Shown here: positions 1 through 11,326 of the stretch, piece after piece
How the letters are laid out: each line of letters opens with the position of its first letter
How positions within the stretch are numbered: position 1 is the stretch's first letter
DNA from: Parasponia andersonii
Lineage: Eukaryota; Streptophyta; Magnoliopsida; Rosales; Cannabaceae
DNA length: 64,000 nt
Assembly: GCA_002914805.1 (NCBI GenBank)
Contig: JXTB01000005.1
Location: 62,001-126,000 of the forward strand
Direction: 5' to 3'
Translations under genes and position numbers: made by a program
The notes under the pieces: generated by a model
Database searches by the model: none
Seen by the model: only the letters and a program-made list of their open reading frames with translations
Told to the model about the DNA's origin: nothing

Positions 1-265
1 TGGGACATATTACTTCTTTGCTTTCATTAGTGCCTTAGAAGTACTCTTTTTCCCACTGCGAATTTTTTCATGTGAGAGGTTTTGTCCAAGTAGATTTTGG
101 TGAGGCCCTCGGGAGATTGTTTTCTTTGTATGATCTCCTTTCTTCTCGTTTTCATTCCTTGTTTGTATTTCTTTTTGAGATAGTTTTTGTATTATTATTT
201 TTATTCATGAATAAAGTGTTTCTTTTTTTTTTTTTTAGGTTAGTATGAGATGATAAATCTAGTAG
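1..265 (+). other. Possible retroelement 3' end remnant
   Basis: This stretch is T-rich and has no open frame. It contains a run reading CTTTTTCCCACTG, a GAGGTTTTGTCC motif and an AATAAA signal at 210..215 followed by a T run. That combination resembles the 3' tails of plant retroelements (copia LTRs or L1 LINEs). I cannot choose between these, and the element would extend left of the window. Confidence 0.3.
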
Positions 266-270
266 GGTGT

Positions 271-2423
271 TGTCACGATACAAAATCAGGACTAGTGACA
301 GAAGAGAAATTTTACTAAGATGAGAAATTCTTTGATTTATTTTAAAAAGGTCTTATAAGTTTCAATTTTATAAACAATCTTTTTAAATAAAATATTTAGA
401 ATTTCTCCTGCGAACCTCACCCATAGTTCGTATACACTATTAAACATAGATCAAATAGTAATTAAAAAACATAATTTAGTTTAAAGTTCAAACATCATCA
501 TCATTCACAACAAATATCAAATATCCGAATGACACACATAAGTTCACAAACTTAATTGAAAGTAGTAAAATTAGTTTAATGCTAAATCAAATCTAAATAC
601 CACAATAACAAACTTCAAGTATTATCAAGATAGGTAACTACAATCACAAATGAGTATGAACACCACCTGATCATCAAGGTCATATTGAACACCACCTGAA
701 GAAAGAAGGTTGGGATGAGTATGAAATGTCCAATAGGAAAACAGTTACCTTGATAGAAAATATTTTATTGATGGAAAATTCCTGCATAGTGAGTTTTAAT
801 CCAAAACACATATATATAATTTAAATCGGCAATCCATATATATATATACAAAGTAGTATAATCAAAATCATTTAATTTATATGCACATGACACAAATTAA
901 TCCATACCTATGAGTTCACATCCACTCATCTATAGAAACCCAGAATGATAGTACTAAGTGTACCTAACAGCCTGTCTGGCACCTAAGCCTATACTTGGAG
1001 GGGACACCTATGTGTCGCCTATCAAACGTACCGGAGAAACTGAATTGTCTACGCCTACCAAATAGAGAGGTAATCAAAAGAAACAAACCCCACGTGGGTT
1101 TACAGACTCTACACCGACGGTAAGACACACATCGCCATACTATAAACCCACGATGCTAACACGGTATTCATATATGATCTTATGAGATGTGCAATATAAA
1201 ACTGAAGTGTGAAAACTATCATGCTCTGGTTTTTCAATAAAATAAGCATACTAGATTTTATAGAAAAATGGGTAGCATAACGACCATATTTTGGATATAC
1301 CCAAAAATAACCTGGACTCATAAAATTCTCAGAGCAATATAATATATTTCATACAATCAAATTCCATCAATGATATTCAAATAGTTCAAAAATCACATTT
1401 GTCACTATATGTTGCAGAAAATAAGTTTCATTAAAAAACGATATAAAACAGAGGTAACCGAATCCTTATCTTACTAGAATAGCGATACCACACTAGTTGG
1501 ATCCTCAAAGTATTATTGGACAATCACTCGGAGGATTGAGAACTAATTCCAAGCCCTTGATCACTCACTTATAAAATACCAACTTCCTAGAGTTTCAAAT
1601 CCATAAATAGACCTCTTCACTAAATTTCTAGCACCCAAAATAACTGCGTTATACATATAATTCGTCTAATTCGAGTCCAAGATGAAACTAAACTAGTGAC
1701 ATACAAATAGAATTAAATCTAAGCCGTCTGAAACTATATATATTTGACTATGTCGGTCACCAAACATAGTTAATATATATACATAAATCTTCTTCATTTT
1801 CTAAGTATATTTCGAAAATGACTTAAAAATACAATCCAATGGCTCAATCAAAAAATCAATCTCAAGCTCAAATAACTCAAAAATAGCAACTTTCAAACTG
1901 GACAAAATAAAGTCACGAGATAGATATCTAGAAATTCCTTTCGATGATATGAACCCAACAAACCTAAGAACGCGTACTAAATTGGCCCGAAACGATGCCG
2001 AAAATTCATGTAACCCCGTGGCCTACTTTCTTTTCTCCCAAAGGCGAGCTCCTCCGATGGCTTTTGCAGGTCGGCATATGTCCTAGGGTGGCGCAGGAAG
2101 GCCTCGCTGGTGGTCCTCGCAGTTGGATGGTGGCCCGACGAGCTTCGGCTCCCTTGGACTGCTTCGGCCGAATCATTAGAGAGAGAGAGAGAGAGGTTGG
2201 GCAAGGAAGAGAGAGAAAGGGGAGAAAAAAGAGGAGAATACAAGACCTTTTCAAAAATTATACAATGGTCCCCACTTTTCAAACTCTATCAATTTTATCC
2301 TCAAAAATTACAATTTAGTCTTTATTTCCAAAGAAATTTTGCAAATAAACCACTCTCTATTATTAAATCTGAAAATTAGTAAAATTCTTAATTTATCCTC
2401 TTAAAATCATCCAGGTTTTTACA
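271..2423 (-). mobile_element. Solo LTR, copy A (gypsy/Tekay-like family)
   Basis: The block starts TGTCACGATAC and ends TTTTTACA. It is bordered by a perfect 5-bp direct repeat GGTGT (266..270 and 2424..2428), the target-site duplication expected of LTR retrotransposon integration. There is no internal coding region, so it is a solo LTR left by LTR-LTR recombination. It aligns along its whole length with 7579..9892. A GA-rich, GC-richer segment at about 1990..2240 near the right end reads CT-rich on the minus strand, as the transcribed leader of such LTRs does. I therefore infer minus orientation. The open frames in it are not gene-like. Confidence 0.85.
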
Positions 2424-2513
2424 GGTGTCCACCAGGTTGGAATGATACTAGTATATGTATGAAAATATACTTATAATTATCTATATAAACCATATAGACC
2501 AAACTTGACCAAC

Positions 2514-2555
2514 AACAACATATGTATAGGTAGCAACAACATATGTATAGGTAGC
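2514..2555 (+). repeat. Exact 2 x 21-bp tandem repeat in the bHLH promoter
   Basis: Two adjacent identical copies of a 21-bp unit starting AACAACATATG and ending TAGGTAGC. Each carries a CATATG E-box-like hexamer, so the repeat doubles a potential bHLH-binding site upstream of a bHLH gene. Functional use is inference. Confidence 0.8.
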
Positions 2556-2766
2556 AAAACCTAAACAAAGTCTTCGTGCCCTTCTCTATCTCATTTATAA
2601 TAATTGCCCACGAATTTAGTGGAATACTCAGGGTGCATATTTTACTGTCCCCTCATAATTGATCAAACATACAAAAGCCTTCCTCTCGTACGACGTCACC
2701 AACGGATATATATCATATCCCCTATCCCTACTCAAATTCCATTCCCTCTCCACCCACAGAAAGAAA

Positions 2767-2784
2767 GAGAGAGAGAGAGAGAGA
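2767..2784 (+). repeat. GA microsatellite in the 5' leader
   Basis: An uninterrupted GA dinucleotide run preceded by AAGAAA. It lies about 110 bp upstream of the start codon, a common position for GA/CT tracts in plant 5' UTRs. Confidence 0.8.
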
Positions 2785-2894
2785 TCAACACAATAAATAT
2801 ATATACATACACATCATTTCCCTCTTAGCCATCCAGAAAGGGATAATACTACTTTGATCATCATCATCATCATCATCAGAAAGTGTCAGATCAT

Positions 2895-5800
2895 ATGGCT
2901 GAAGAATGCGCTGAGAGCTCAGTGGCTACTTCTTCCTCCTGCGCGGTTGTACCACCCTGTAACAATTGGTGGGATCTCCATGCAGTCGGCTCATCAGCTC
3001 TTTCTTCATGGTGTCATAATAATAACAATAATGGTTCTGATAATATTCCATGGCATAATATTCAGGCTACGGCAGCTCCAAACCCCAATTCCAACTCCGA
3101 TGAGGATGTTTCAATCTCTACTTCCTTTACAAATGCGTCCAACCACTCCGGTCTCACCGTTGAGTCATCTCGCCGGCTTGTTGAGCCGGCCGCTTCTTCG
3201 AGCGACGACTTGATTGCCGAGCAGCAGGCTGCTTCGGATAATCATATCTGGAGCCATGTTTTGTTGTAAGTTTTTTTGATAGTTTATTTCTCTCGTTTTT
3301 TTTTCTTTATTAATTTATGAATCTAGCTAAGATTAATGTTTGGAAATGGAAAAAGGAGATGCCTAGCTAGCTAGTTGAACATAAGTCATTTGTATATAGC
3401 ACTGAAACTTTTCATTATTGGTGCACTTGCTTAATGGTGTTTTTCATATTGGTTTGAGTGGAAAGAAGAATCTTTTAGCAGGCTGAATTTTTGTTTAAAA
3501 AAAAGCGTGCTTTAATGGGTAGGTGTAGTGTGCACTTAGATGGAAGGTTCAAAGCTTAGGTTATTTTTCCATTTTATGTAATTCTTTTTTCTTGGTACTT
3601 AATTCCACTCTTTTTAAAATTCTGTTTCTTATATCCACTTTATTTCACAAAACAAAGGAAGATAAATCACATAGAACTTTTGTCTTTCTTTCTTTCTTTT
3701 TTTTTTTTTTGGACAATTATATGAGACATTTCTGTTCATATAATATAGCATATACTGAAATTAATTACATATCTCTGATCAATAAATAATAATTAATATT
3801 TCGGCAGAAACGTTGGAAATAATGGAGATTTACACAACCATCAAGACGTAGGAGAGAACTTCCTCGACATGTTATCATCCTCAAAGAACAATATCTCAAC
3901 AAGTGGTATGTACGAACCCGCATGTGACTACTTGAAGAAGCTGGACTCTAGTAATTCCAACTGGGACAATAATCAGTTCTCAAACAACTTCGATGATCAA
4001 AAGCCCATAATCCATAACAGTGCTACTTTCAACGAGTCCATGATCGAGAACGAAAGGTTGACCAACAAGTTATCAAGCCTGATCAGCACATGGTCCATTG
4101 CACCACCCGAACCACTAGAACTCAACAATATCAATACTAGTTCCACCACTAATCGCCACTACTTCAACCCCCAGACATGCAGTATCTCTTTGAATTCTTC
4201 CATGGATCATCATCTAAAGCAAACGTTTGGCTATTCAGAGGCCAGCTTGTTTCCGCCGTGTAATTATATTCCCAGTTTGAAGATCAAGAATGGACATGGC
4301 GGCGGCGAGATTGAAGCATCGTGTCCCGCCACAGCCGGAGCCCTACTTAGAAGGTCATTTAACGGTGCTTCAAATATTGGTGCTATAGGGTATCAGGTTG
4401 GCCTTGATAGCTCCTTCATGGCCGCTGATCATAATGGAAAATACCATTATGGGGTTCCGGCCCCGGCGCCAGGGCCAGGGACCGGACCGGTCGACTCTTA
4501 TTCTTCATGCAACGGTACCAGTACTACTGCGAAAAATTTGGCAGATGTAATATCTTTTGGCGGTCGGTTAGGCAAGCCCATGATTGATATTCATGCATCT
4601 AATAACAAGCCCTGCATTAACAAGTCTTTGGGTTTGTCTGATTCTAAGAAACAAGGGCTTCAGACTTCTACTCCGGTAAGCAAATTTTAATATCACAATT
4701 ACTAATAAAGTTTTGCTTATTGTTTCTTTGCACGAGGAAAAAAAATATTGTTTAGAATTTAAATTATCGTACAATATTTTTGGTGTGACGTCTAATTAGT
4801 TTTACATATAGTTCTTTTATTGATTTTAATATGATTCAGCTAGCAGAAAACTATGAATTTTGACTGGACAAGCATAAGAACACTAAAACAAATTAAACTG
4901 AATAGTTTTGAAATAACTTGTATTGCATGCGTAGCAAACCAAGGGTAAAAAGATTAATTACTTTATTTCCTTTTTTATTTTATTATACTTAATTACGTTG
5001 TATATAATTAACTTGTCTGAGCAACCTTTAACATGAAGATATTACTTACACAGACAAGAGGCAGTGGAAGAGGTCAAGCAAATACGAGTAGTGAAGGGAA
5101 GAAGAAAAGGTCTGAAGATACTACTTCGGAAACAAACTTGAAAAAACCAAAACAAGAAAATTCAACAGCTTCATCTGCAAAGGTTTAACACATTAATTAT
5201 GGAAACGAATTTATTTTTTGTAAATGTTATACGAGTCTTTGTTTGTTTATTTTACTTTATTTTATTTAACAGATGCAGGCACCAAAGGTCAAGCTTGGAG
5301 ACAGAATCACGGCTCTTCAGCAGATCGTGTCCCCTTTTGGAAAGGTAATTAAAAATTTTCATTGAATTACAAAAAGTAATAAAATAACATTAAGACAAAG
5401 TAATATTTTATATTGAATTTGAACTTTGATTAAATGCTCCCTTCATTTTATCTAAAATGTTCCCTTTTGGTTGAAATTCAGACTGATACGGCATCAGTGC
5501 TATATGAGGCCATTCAATACATAAAGTTTCTTCAAGAGCAAGTGCAGGTGATTATCATTTTTTAAAATATGAATTAATTTCTCAAAAGTCATAAAAACAA
5601 AAGTTACAGTTTATTGTAACTATTTAATAAAATAGAAATATAACATAGCTAGAAAAAAAGTACCTGTGCACAAGCCCCGAGGATGATAATAACTGTACAA
5701 TGATAACATTGACTTTAAAGAGTCACTTGTTGCATTCTTCGCTTCCTCTGTTTACATCAAATGGGAAAACAGAGTAACAGTTGTCGAAGTCGGTGCGTCC

Positions 5801-7098
5801 AATAATAAAAACAAAATTATATATATCTACACACACTATTAGAAAAATATATAGTACTCCGGCAGCAACAATATTGTATAATAATTTGTTTTAGTATATG
5901 CAAGTATAATTCGTACTAGAAAGAATTTCTAGCTATATATTATATATATATATATATGTATATTTAACTAAAATTCTCGTTGTTGTTGCTCACTTGGATA
6001 TCATACATAAATATAATTATTGTTCTTTATTAGCGGTCAGCACGCACTACTTTTTTGGATTAAGAACACAAAATCATTGCATAATATAGTAATTATTTTA
6101 TCAATGCTTTCTAGCTAACAATTTCTTTCCTTTCCATTTTGCAGTTGTTGAGTAATCCTTACATGAAAACTAACTCACATAAGGTACGTAAAAAAAAAAC
6201 AAATTATTAGTACCAAATAGTTCAAATAGTTCATAGATTCGCGAGTATACATACAGCGCACCATTAGCTATTTTTTTTTTAAGTTATCTATAGGTATTAT
6301 TTTACCCAATTTGGGTATATCCTATTGTCTTTTTGTAATAAAATGTATATAGAGAAGTAACATTAAATAATGTGCATTTATTAGAAAGAGTATTTTGTCT
6401 TATCATAAATTATCAATTTACAGAGTAAGACTCAATTATTATTATTTTTTTTTTCCAATTATTCAAATCACTATAACTATTAGATAATTAATTCAACAAG
6501 TTAAAAAAATATCCATTGGATTAAGAATTTATATATTTATAAATATACTTATATAGGTCACGAATATAATCTACTTAATAGGACCAGTTATGTTTATATT
6601 TTGTCCAATACATATCACATTTAACCGACACGGTATTCAACCAATGTGACATATATTGGCTAACTATAAATGAAACTAATGTTTTCGAGGAAACATTCAA
6701 CCCCCTAGTTGTATATGTTTGTTTATATATATGGTGGAACCCACATTCTGTCAGTTCCTGAGCTATGTACATCAGTTGAGTGCAACAACAGTTTTTTGAT
6801 GTTATCTTTTTTTAGGAACATTTATTGATAGATGGAAAATATTGTGTGTAAATTTCTAATTAAAAGCCATCATCGCTTTTTTTTTTTTTTTTTTGTTGGT
6901 TCATAAATCTATTCTCAGGATCCATGGGGAAGTTTGGACAGAAATAAGGATCATCACATGAAAGGAGATCATGCAAAGCTCGACTTGAGGAGTAGAGGTC
7001 TTTGTTTAGTTCCTCTATCGTGTACCCCTCAAGTTTACCGTGAGAACACAGGATCTGACTACTGGACACCAACGTATAGAGGGTGTTTGTACAGATGA
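2895..7098 (+). CDS. bHLH111: Atypical bHLH transcription factor, bHLH111-like, seven coding exons
   Basis: Predicted nuclear transcription factor of 574 residues. Coding exons by GT-AG junctions and phase are 2895..3265, 3808..4675, 5054..5182, 5273..5344, 5482..5547, 6145..6183 and 6919..7098 (TGA at 7096). All joins keep frame with no internal stop. The start is the ATG opening MAEECAESSV; the in-frame codon upstream at 2883 is GTG. Residues 1-413 are Ser/Asn-rich and low complexity, with a WWDLHA motif near the N-terminus. Residues 414-456 are basic (GKKKRS, LKKPKQE), a likely nuclear signal. The HLH is at about 463-504: helix 1 KLGDRITALQQIVSPFG, loop KTDTAS, helix 2 VLYEAIQYIKFLQEQV. 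The basic region lacks the His-Glu-Arg set that reads a canonical E-box, a known feature of the bHLH110/111/112/123 group. The C-terminus keeps the subfamily motifs SRGLCLVP and DYWTPTYRG. Exon 6 encodes only 13 residues. Retaining intron 3 would add an immediate stop (GTT TAA). The subfamily is sure; the member number (111 rather than 112) is likely but not proven. Confidence 0.93.
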
Positions 7099-7399
7099 AC
7101 AATTTGAATTAAAGTGATAATATGTGTACTATGACGTTTTTGCTCTTGCATTTTTTTCCTAGCTCACTCTGAATACGAGTGAAAACTAGCTAGCTAGCTG
7201 GTTTATAATTATCAATTAGGTGTGCCTAAGCAATATAGCGTTTTCGAAGGAGGTAGAGCCGGTTGATGACAATAGATCGATGGATGGGTTAATAGGCTTC
7301 TTGGTTATCTTATATGTTATGACCAATCTATGTACTTGATGCCCTTGCTCATACATATATGTCTGTTCAAAAATGTCATACGCATATGCCGAACAAGGA

Positions 7400-7401
<2 letters not shown>

Positions 7402-7440
<39 letters not shown>
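7402..7440 (+). repeat. (AT)n microsatellite
   Basis: About 39 bp of perfect AT repeat, 300 bp downstream of the bHLH stop codon, inside or just past its 3' UTR. It is likely length-polymorphic. The short frames across it (Tyr-Ile repeats) are artefacts. Confidence 0.95.
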
Positions 7441-7445
<5 letters not shown>

Positions 7446-7578
7446 TATAAGACGGGAAGCATTTCGCATTATTTTGTTTTGATCACACATATAACTAATT
7501 AGTTTGATGTCTTTTTTTTTTCTAAGGGCTTTTGACGTATAGTTATACACGGTTATAGAAGTGATAGCTTACTAAGTT

Positions 7579-9892
7579 TGTCATGAGCCAAAATTCAGGC
7601 CAATGGCAGAAAGAATTTTCTTAAGATGGAAAATTCTTTGATTTATTTGAAAAGTATTTTAAAGTTTCAATTTTTATAAAACAATTTAGTTAAATAAAAT
7701 ATTTAGAATTTTATCTCGTGAATCTCTCTTACAGTTCGTATACACCATTGAATATAGATTGAATAATGACTTAAAAATATAATTCAAAATTTAAGTTCAA
7801 TCATCATCATCATCTACAATAAATATCAAAAACCAAAATGGCATACATAAGTTCATAGACTTAATGAAAAGAAGTAATCTTGGTTAAATACTAAGTCAAA
7901 ATCTAAACAATCCAAATACTATAACAACACCAAACTTCTAGTATTATCGAGATAACGAACTACAATCAAGAACGATTTAATGATCCTCTTGATCACACAG
8001 GTCATACTGAACACAACACAAGGAAGGAAGGTAGGGGGTGAGCATAAAATACTCAGTAGAAAAGTAGTTATCTCGATAAAAAATATTTAAGTAATGGAAA
8101 TATTCTGCATGGTTAGTTTAAATCCAGAATATATATACATACTAGACTAAACCGGCATTCCATACATATATGTTTAAATAAAATACTATAAGCAAAACTA
8201 TTCAATTCATATACACATGACATAAATCAACTTGTACTCATGAGCTCACATCTCTCATTTGTGAAAATTCAAGATGATGGCACTAAGTATACGTAATAGG
8301 CCTGTCCAATACCTAAGCTTATGCTCAAATGGTATACCCATGTGTCACCTACCAAACCTAGAGGGGCAATCGTATTGCCTATGACTGTCGAATGGGGAGA
8401 TAATTAGAAGAAACAAACTCTATGCGGGTTTACGGACTCTATACCGATGGTGGAGTATGCAGCACTATGCTGTAAACCTACGATGCTAACACAGTGCTCA
8501 TGTATGATCCTTTGACTCATACAAAATAGAACTGAAGTGTGAAAGCAATCATACTCTGGTTTGTCAATGAAATAAGCATATTAAATTTCATAGAAAGACA
8601 AATAACATAATGGGCCTATTTTTGATACACCCAGAAATAAATTGCACTTAGAAAAGTCCCAGAGCAATATACTTTATATCATATAATCAAACTCTATCAC
8701 ATATATTCAAATAGTTTTAAAATCACATTTGTCATCGTATATTATAGAAAATATATTTTATTCAAAATGATCTAAAACAGAGATAACTGAATCCCTACCT
8801 TACTAGAATAGTAATACCACGCTATTGGATCCTCAAGATATTGTTGGACGACTGCTTGGAGGGTCGAGAACTAATTCTAAGCCCTCGATTACTCTCTTAT
8901 GAAAAACTAACTTCTCAACGGAGTTTTAAATCCACAAACTGACCTTTTTACTGAATTCTTAGTACATAAATCGAATCTCTACCTCACTAGAATAGTAGTA
9001 CTACACTATTAGATCCTCAAAGTATCGTTGGACGACCGTTCAGAGGGTTGAGAACCAATTCAAGCCCTCGATTACTCTCTTGTGAAAAACTAACTTTTCA
9101 ACAGAGTTTCAAATGCAAAAATTGACCTTTTCACTGAATTCCTTGTACCCAAAACAGCTTAGTTAGATATATAATTCATCTAACGGGTTCGGGCCAAAAT
9201 CGGATCGGTAGCACACAAAACAAGATAAATCTTAGCTGTCTAATTTCGCTTTCGTACCGGTCACCAAACATAATTAATATAAATATCAATCTTCTCTATT
9301 TCGAGAGTATATTCCTAAGATGACATTAAAAACACAATCCAATGGTTCGATCAAAAAGTCAAACTCAACTTCAAAACAAGTAAAAAATGGCAACTTCTAA
9401 ACTGGACAAAATGGGATAGTAAAATATAATTTGAGATTTCTTTTGACGATATGAATCTAAAATGCCCAAGAACACGAGTTGAAATAGCCCAAAACAACAT
9501 CGAAAAATCAAACTCCTTTACAGCCAATAATGGCATTTTCTAGCGAAGGAGGCTCGACAGTGGCACAGGATAGTGGCTAGGCGAGCTCTGGTGGCCTTCG
9601 GTCTCCTTTGGCCATGAGCGAGTAATAAAGAGAAGAGTCAAAGGTCGGGAGAAAGAGAGAGAGAGAGAGTAAGGGGGAAGAGAAAGGTATGGCCACGTGG
9701 CCCTAAATAAATGGGATAATTTTTAAAATTGCACTATAATTCCTTATTTTTCAAATTCCTCTCACTTTAGTCACTCAAAATATTGTATTTTAGTTCCCAA
9801 TTCTTAAAATTTTTACAACTTAGTCTCTCCATTAATTAATCTAAAAATTAATAAAATGTCCACTTTTCCCTTTGAAAATTTGGGATTCTATG
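7579..9892 (-). mobile_element. Solo LTR, copy B (same family as copy A)
   Basis: Starts TGTCATGAGCC and is bordered by a perfect 5-bp duplication AAGTT (7574..7578 and 9893..9897). It matches copy A along its length in direct orientation, including the AAATATTTAGAATTT block, the CAGTTCGTATACACC block and the GA-rich segment near the right end (about 9650..9680). It ends CTATG rather than the family's TACA, consistent with point decay at the terminus. It is about 160 bp longer than copy A because of an internal tandem duplication. Confidence 0.82.
8789..9156. repeat. Tandem duplication (about 184 bp unit) inside solo LTR B
   Basis: The segment beginning GAATCCCTACCTTACTAGAA at 8789 recurs, diverged, at 8973 as GAATCTCTACCTCACTAGAA, and both copies run through the GGTCGAGAAC / GGTTGAGAAC and TCTTATGAAAAACTAAC stretches. 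Copy A has only one such segment (about 1460..1640). The duplication therefore belongs to copy B or its source element. Confidence 0.8.
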
Positions 9893-9897
9893 AAGTT

Positions 9898-10311
9898 ACT
9901 AGTAATTACATCTCCATCCACTATAAAGGTTCTAAGTTCAAATATCTCTTAAACATGACTAGAATTCCACATTTTAATTAAGAAGAAAATTTTGGGTATC
10001 AAAATTTTTTACTCTTGGATTTGTTAAATTTTTCACTTCCAAAAAAAGGAAATCATAAATGATTAGTACCTCACTAGCTAATTTAGCTTATAGCCATGTT
10101 TCCCCTACCCAACTGCTCACAAAGAGAGAAGTATCATAATAAGAAAGAAATCTAGACTATGTTGGCACCCATCCATCTCTCCTCCCTTTACTCATTCACT
10201 CACAAAGTGGTTGTGGCTGGATATATTACTTAAAGAAGCAAAAAATGAGTGTCAATACAACTGAAACTGAAACAACCAAAATGTGATCAACACAATATAA
10301 ACTCTCGAGAT
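9898..10311. other. Intergenic, AT-rich, no gene seen
   Basis: The stretch lies between solo LTR B and the CACTA element. I see no open frame, splice-consistent exon or repeat boundary in it. Confidence 0.5.
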
Positions 10312-11323
10312 TACTACAACATTATAGTAAATTAACGGCAGTTAAAAATCACCGTTAATACAGGTGTCATTGAAAGTGACACCTTTAACGGTAGTTAAAT
10401 AACTGCCGTTAAAACTTAACTAATAACGATGGTTCTAATTTATGAGGAGATCTTTAACAGCTGTTCCCATGGAACTACTGTTAAAAATCTTTTTAGGAAA
10501 TTTTTTTTTCCTTCCCCAGGATTCTTTATGCAATACCACAACATTAAACCTATCTAAAAAGGATTTCAAATCAATTCAAAAATAGACAAACTTAGATATA
10601 ATTGTAATAAATTATGTGTAATAAATATATTTAAAATCTAGTATATATAACTAAAAAGTTTCTACTACATATATAATATACTCTAACATAAATATATTTA
10701 AGAACCAATAATTAGTTTCTAGATATATATCACTAACACTAGCAATCTAAACTTATCAAAAGTTATATTAACAACTCTAACATAGATAAAATGAGTGAAC
10801 TGAGATATATTCTAACATAAATACAGTATTCTATATAATTGACTTAAGATGGATACTATAATTACAATAGAACTATAGTTAAAATATATAAAGATGAAAA
10901 ATAAATAAAGACATCTCATACAAACAAACTATATCTTATGCTTTAATATGATTCTAAGTTAGACCATCTCTTTTTCCCTTTCTTTCTATATTCATATGAA
11001 ATATTTTGAATACACTAACGAAAATATGTGTTATAAAAACTAGTGGATCAAATAAATAAATATATGTTCTATATATTATACTATACATTATACTAATCAT
11101 GGTATTTTAATGGCGGTTTTGCTGGAACCACTGTGAAAAGTTAAAATTTGATTATTAACAATATTTCTGATATAACTGCCATTAAAAGTTTAAAAGATTT
11201 TAAACTTTTCTCAGGGATTATACTAGAACTACCAAAAAATATTAAAATTGACTATTAATAGTAGTTCTACTTCAACTGCCGTTAATAATTTGTCCTTAAA
11301 AGTCTTTTTTTTTTTTTGTAGTG
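10312..11323. mobile_element. Non-autonomous CACTA (EnSpm-type) DNA transposon
   Basis: The right end is TTTTTTGTAGTG, the inverse of the CACTACAA terminus of CACTA elements. The left end is TACTACAAC, differing from CACTACAA only at the first base. A 3-bp target duplication GAT flanks it (10309..10311 and 11324..11326), as the superfamily requires. The subterminal zones carry repeated motifs in both orientations: TTAACGGCAGTT near 10332, AACTGCCGTTAA near 10401, AACTGCCATTAA near 11176 and AACTGCCGTTAA near 11275. These are the transposase-binding type of subterminal repeats. At 1012 bp with no open frame it encodes no transposase and would have depended on a partner element. Confidence 0.85.
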
Positions 11324-11326
11324 GAT

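Larger units (their letters stand above)
2429..2894 (+). promoter_or_regulatory. Upstream region and 5' leader of the bHLH gene
   Basis: This is the whole interval between solo LTR copy A and the bHLH start codon, so the proximal promoter is less than 470 bp long before transposon sequence begins. It contains an exact tandem repeat of 21 bp (2514..2555), a GA tract (2767..2784) typical of plant 5' leaders, a TA-rich patch near 2792 that could act as a TATA element, and a CAT trinucleotide run at about 2860..2879. The transcription start cannot be fixed from sequence alone. Confidence 0.45.

Noticed and set aside
1977-2379. Overlapping open frames on both strands at the right end of solo LTR A
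   Set aside because: They lie in the GC- and GA-rich leader segment of an LTR, overlap one another in several frames and encode low-complexity Arg/Glu or Ser/Leu tracts. The homologous part of copy B does not keep them open.
2854-3213. A 119-residue plus-strand frame overlapping bHLH exon 1
   Set aside because: It is a shifted shadow of the true exon starting in the CAT repeat (poly-Ile). The MAEEC frame splices cleanly into exon 2.
7216-7550. Two minus-strand frames with long Tyr-Ile repeats
   Set aside because: They are created by the AT microsatellite at 7402..7440.
270-9897. The idea that the bHLH gene was captured inside one large LTR element
   Set aside because: Each LTR has its own different target duplication and there is no primer site, polypurine tract or element gene between them.
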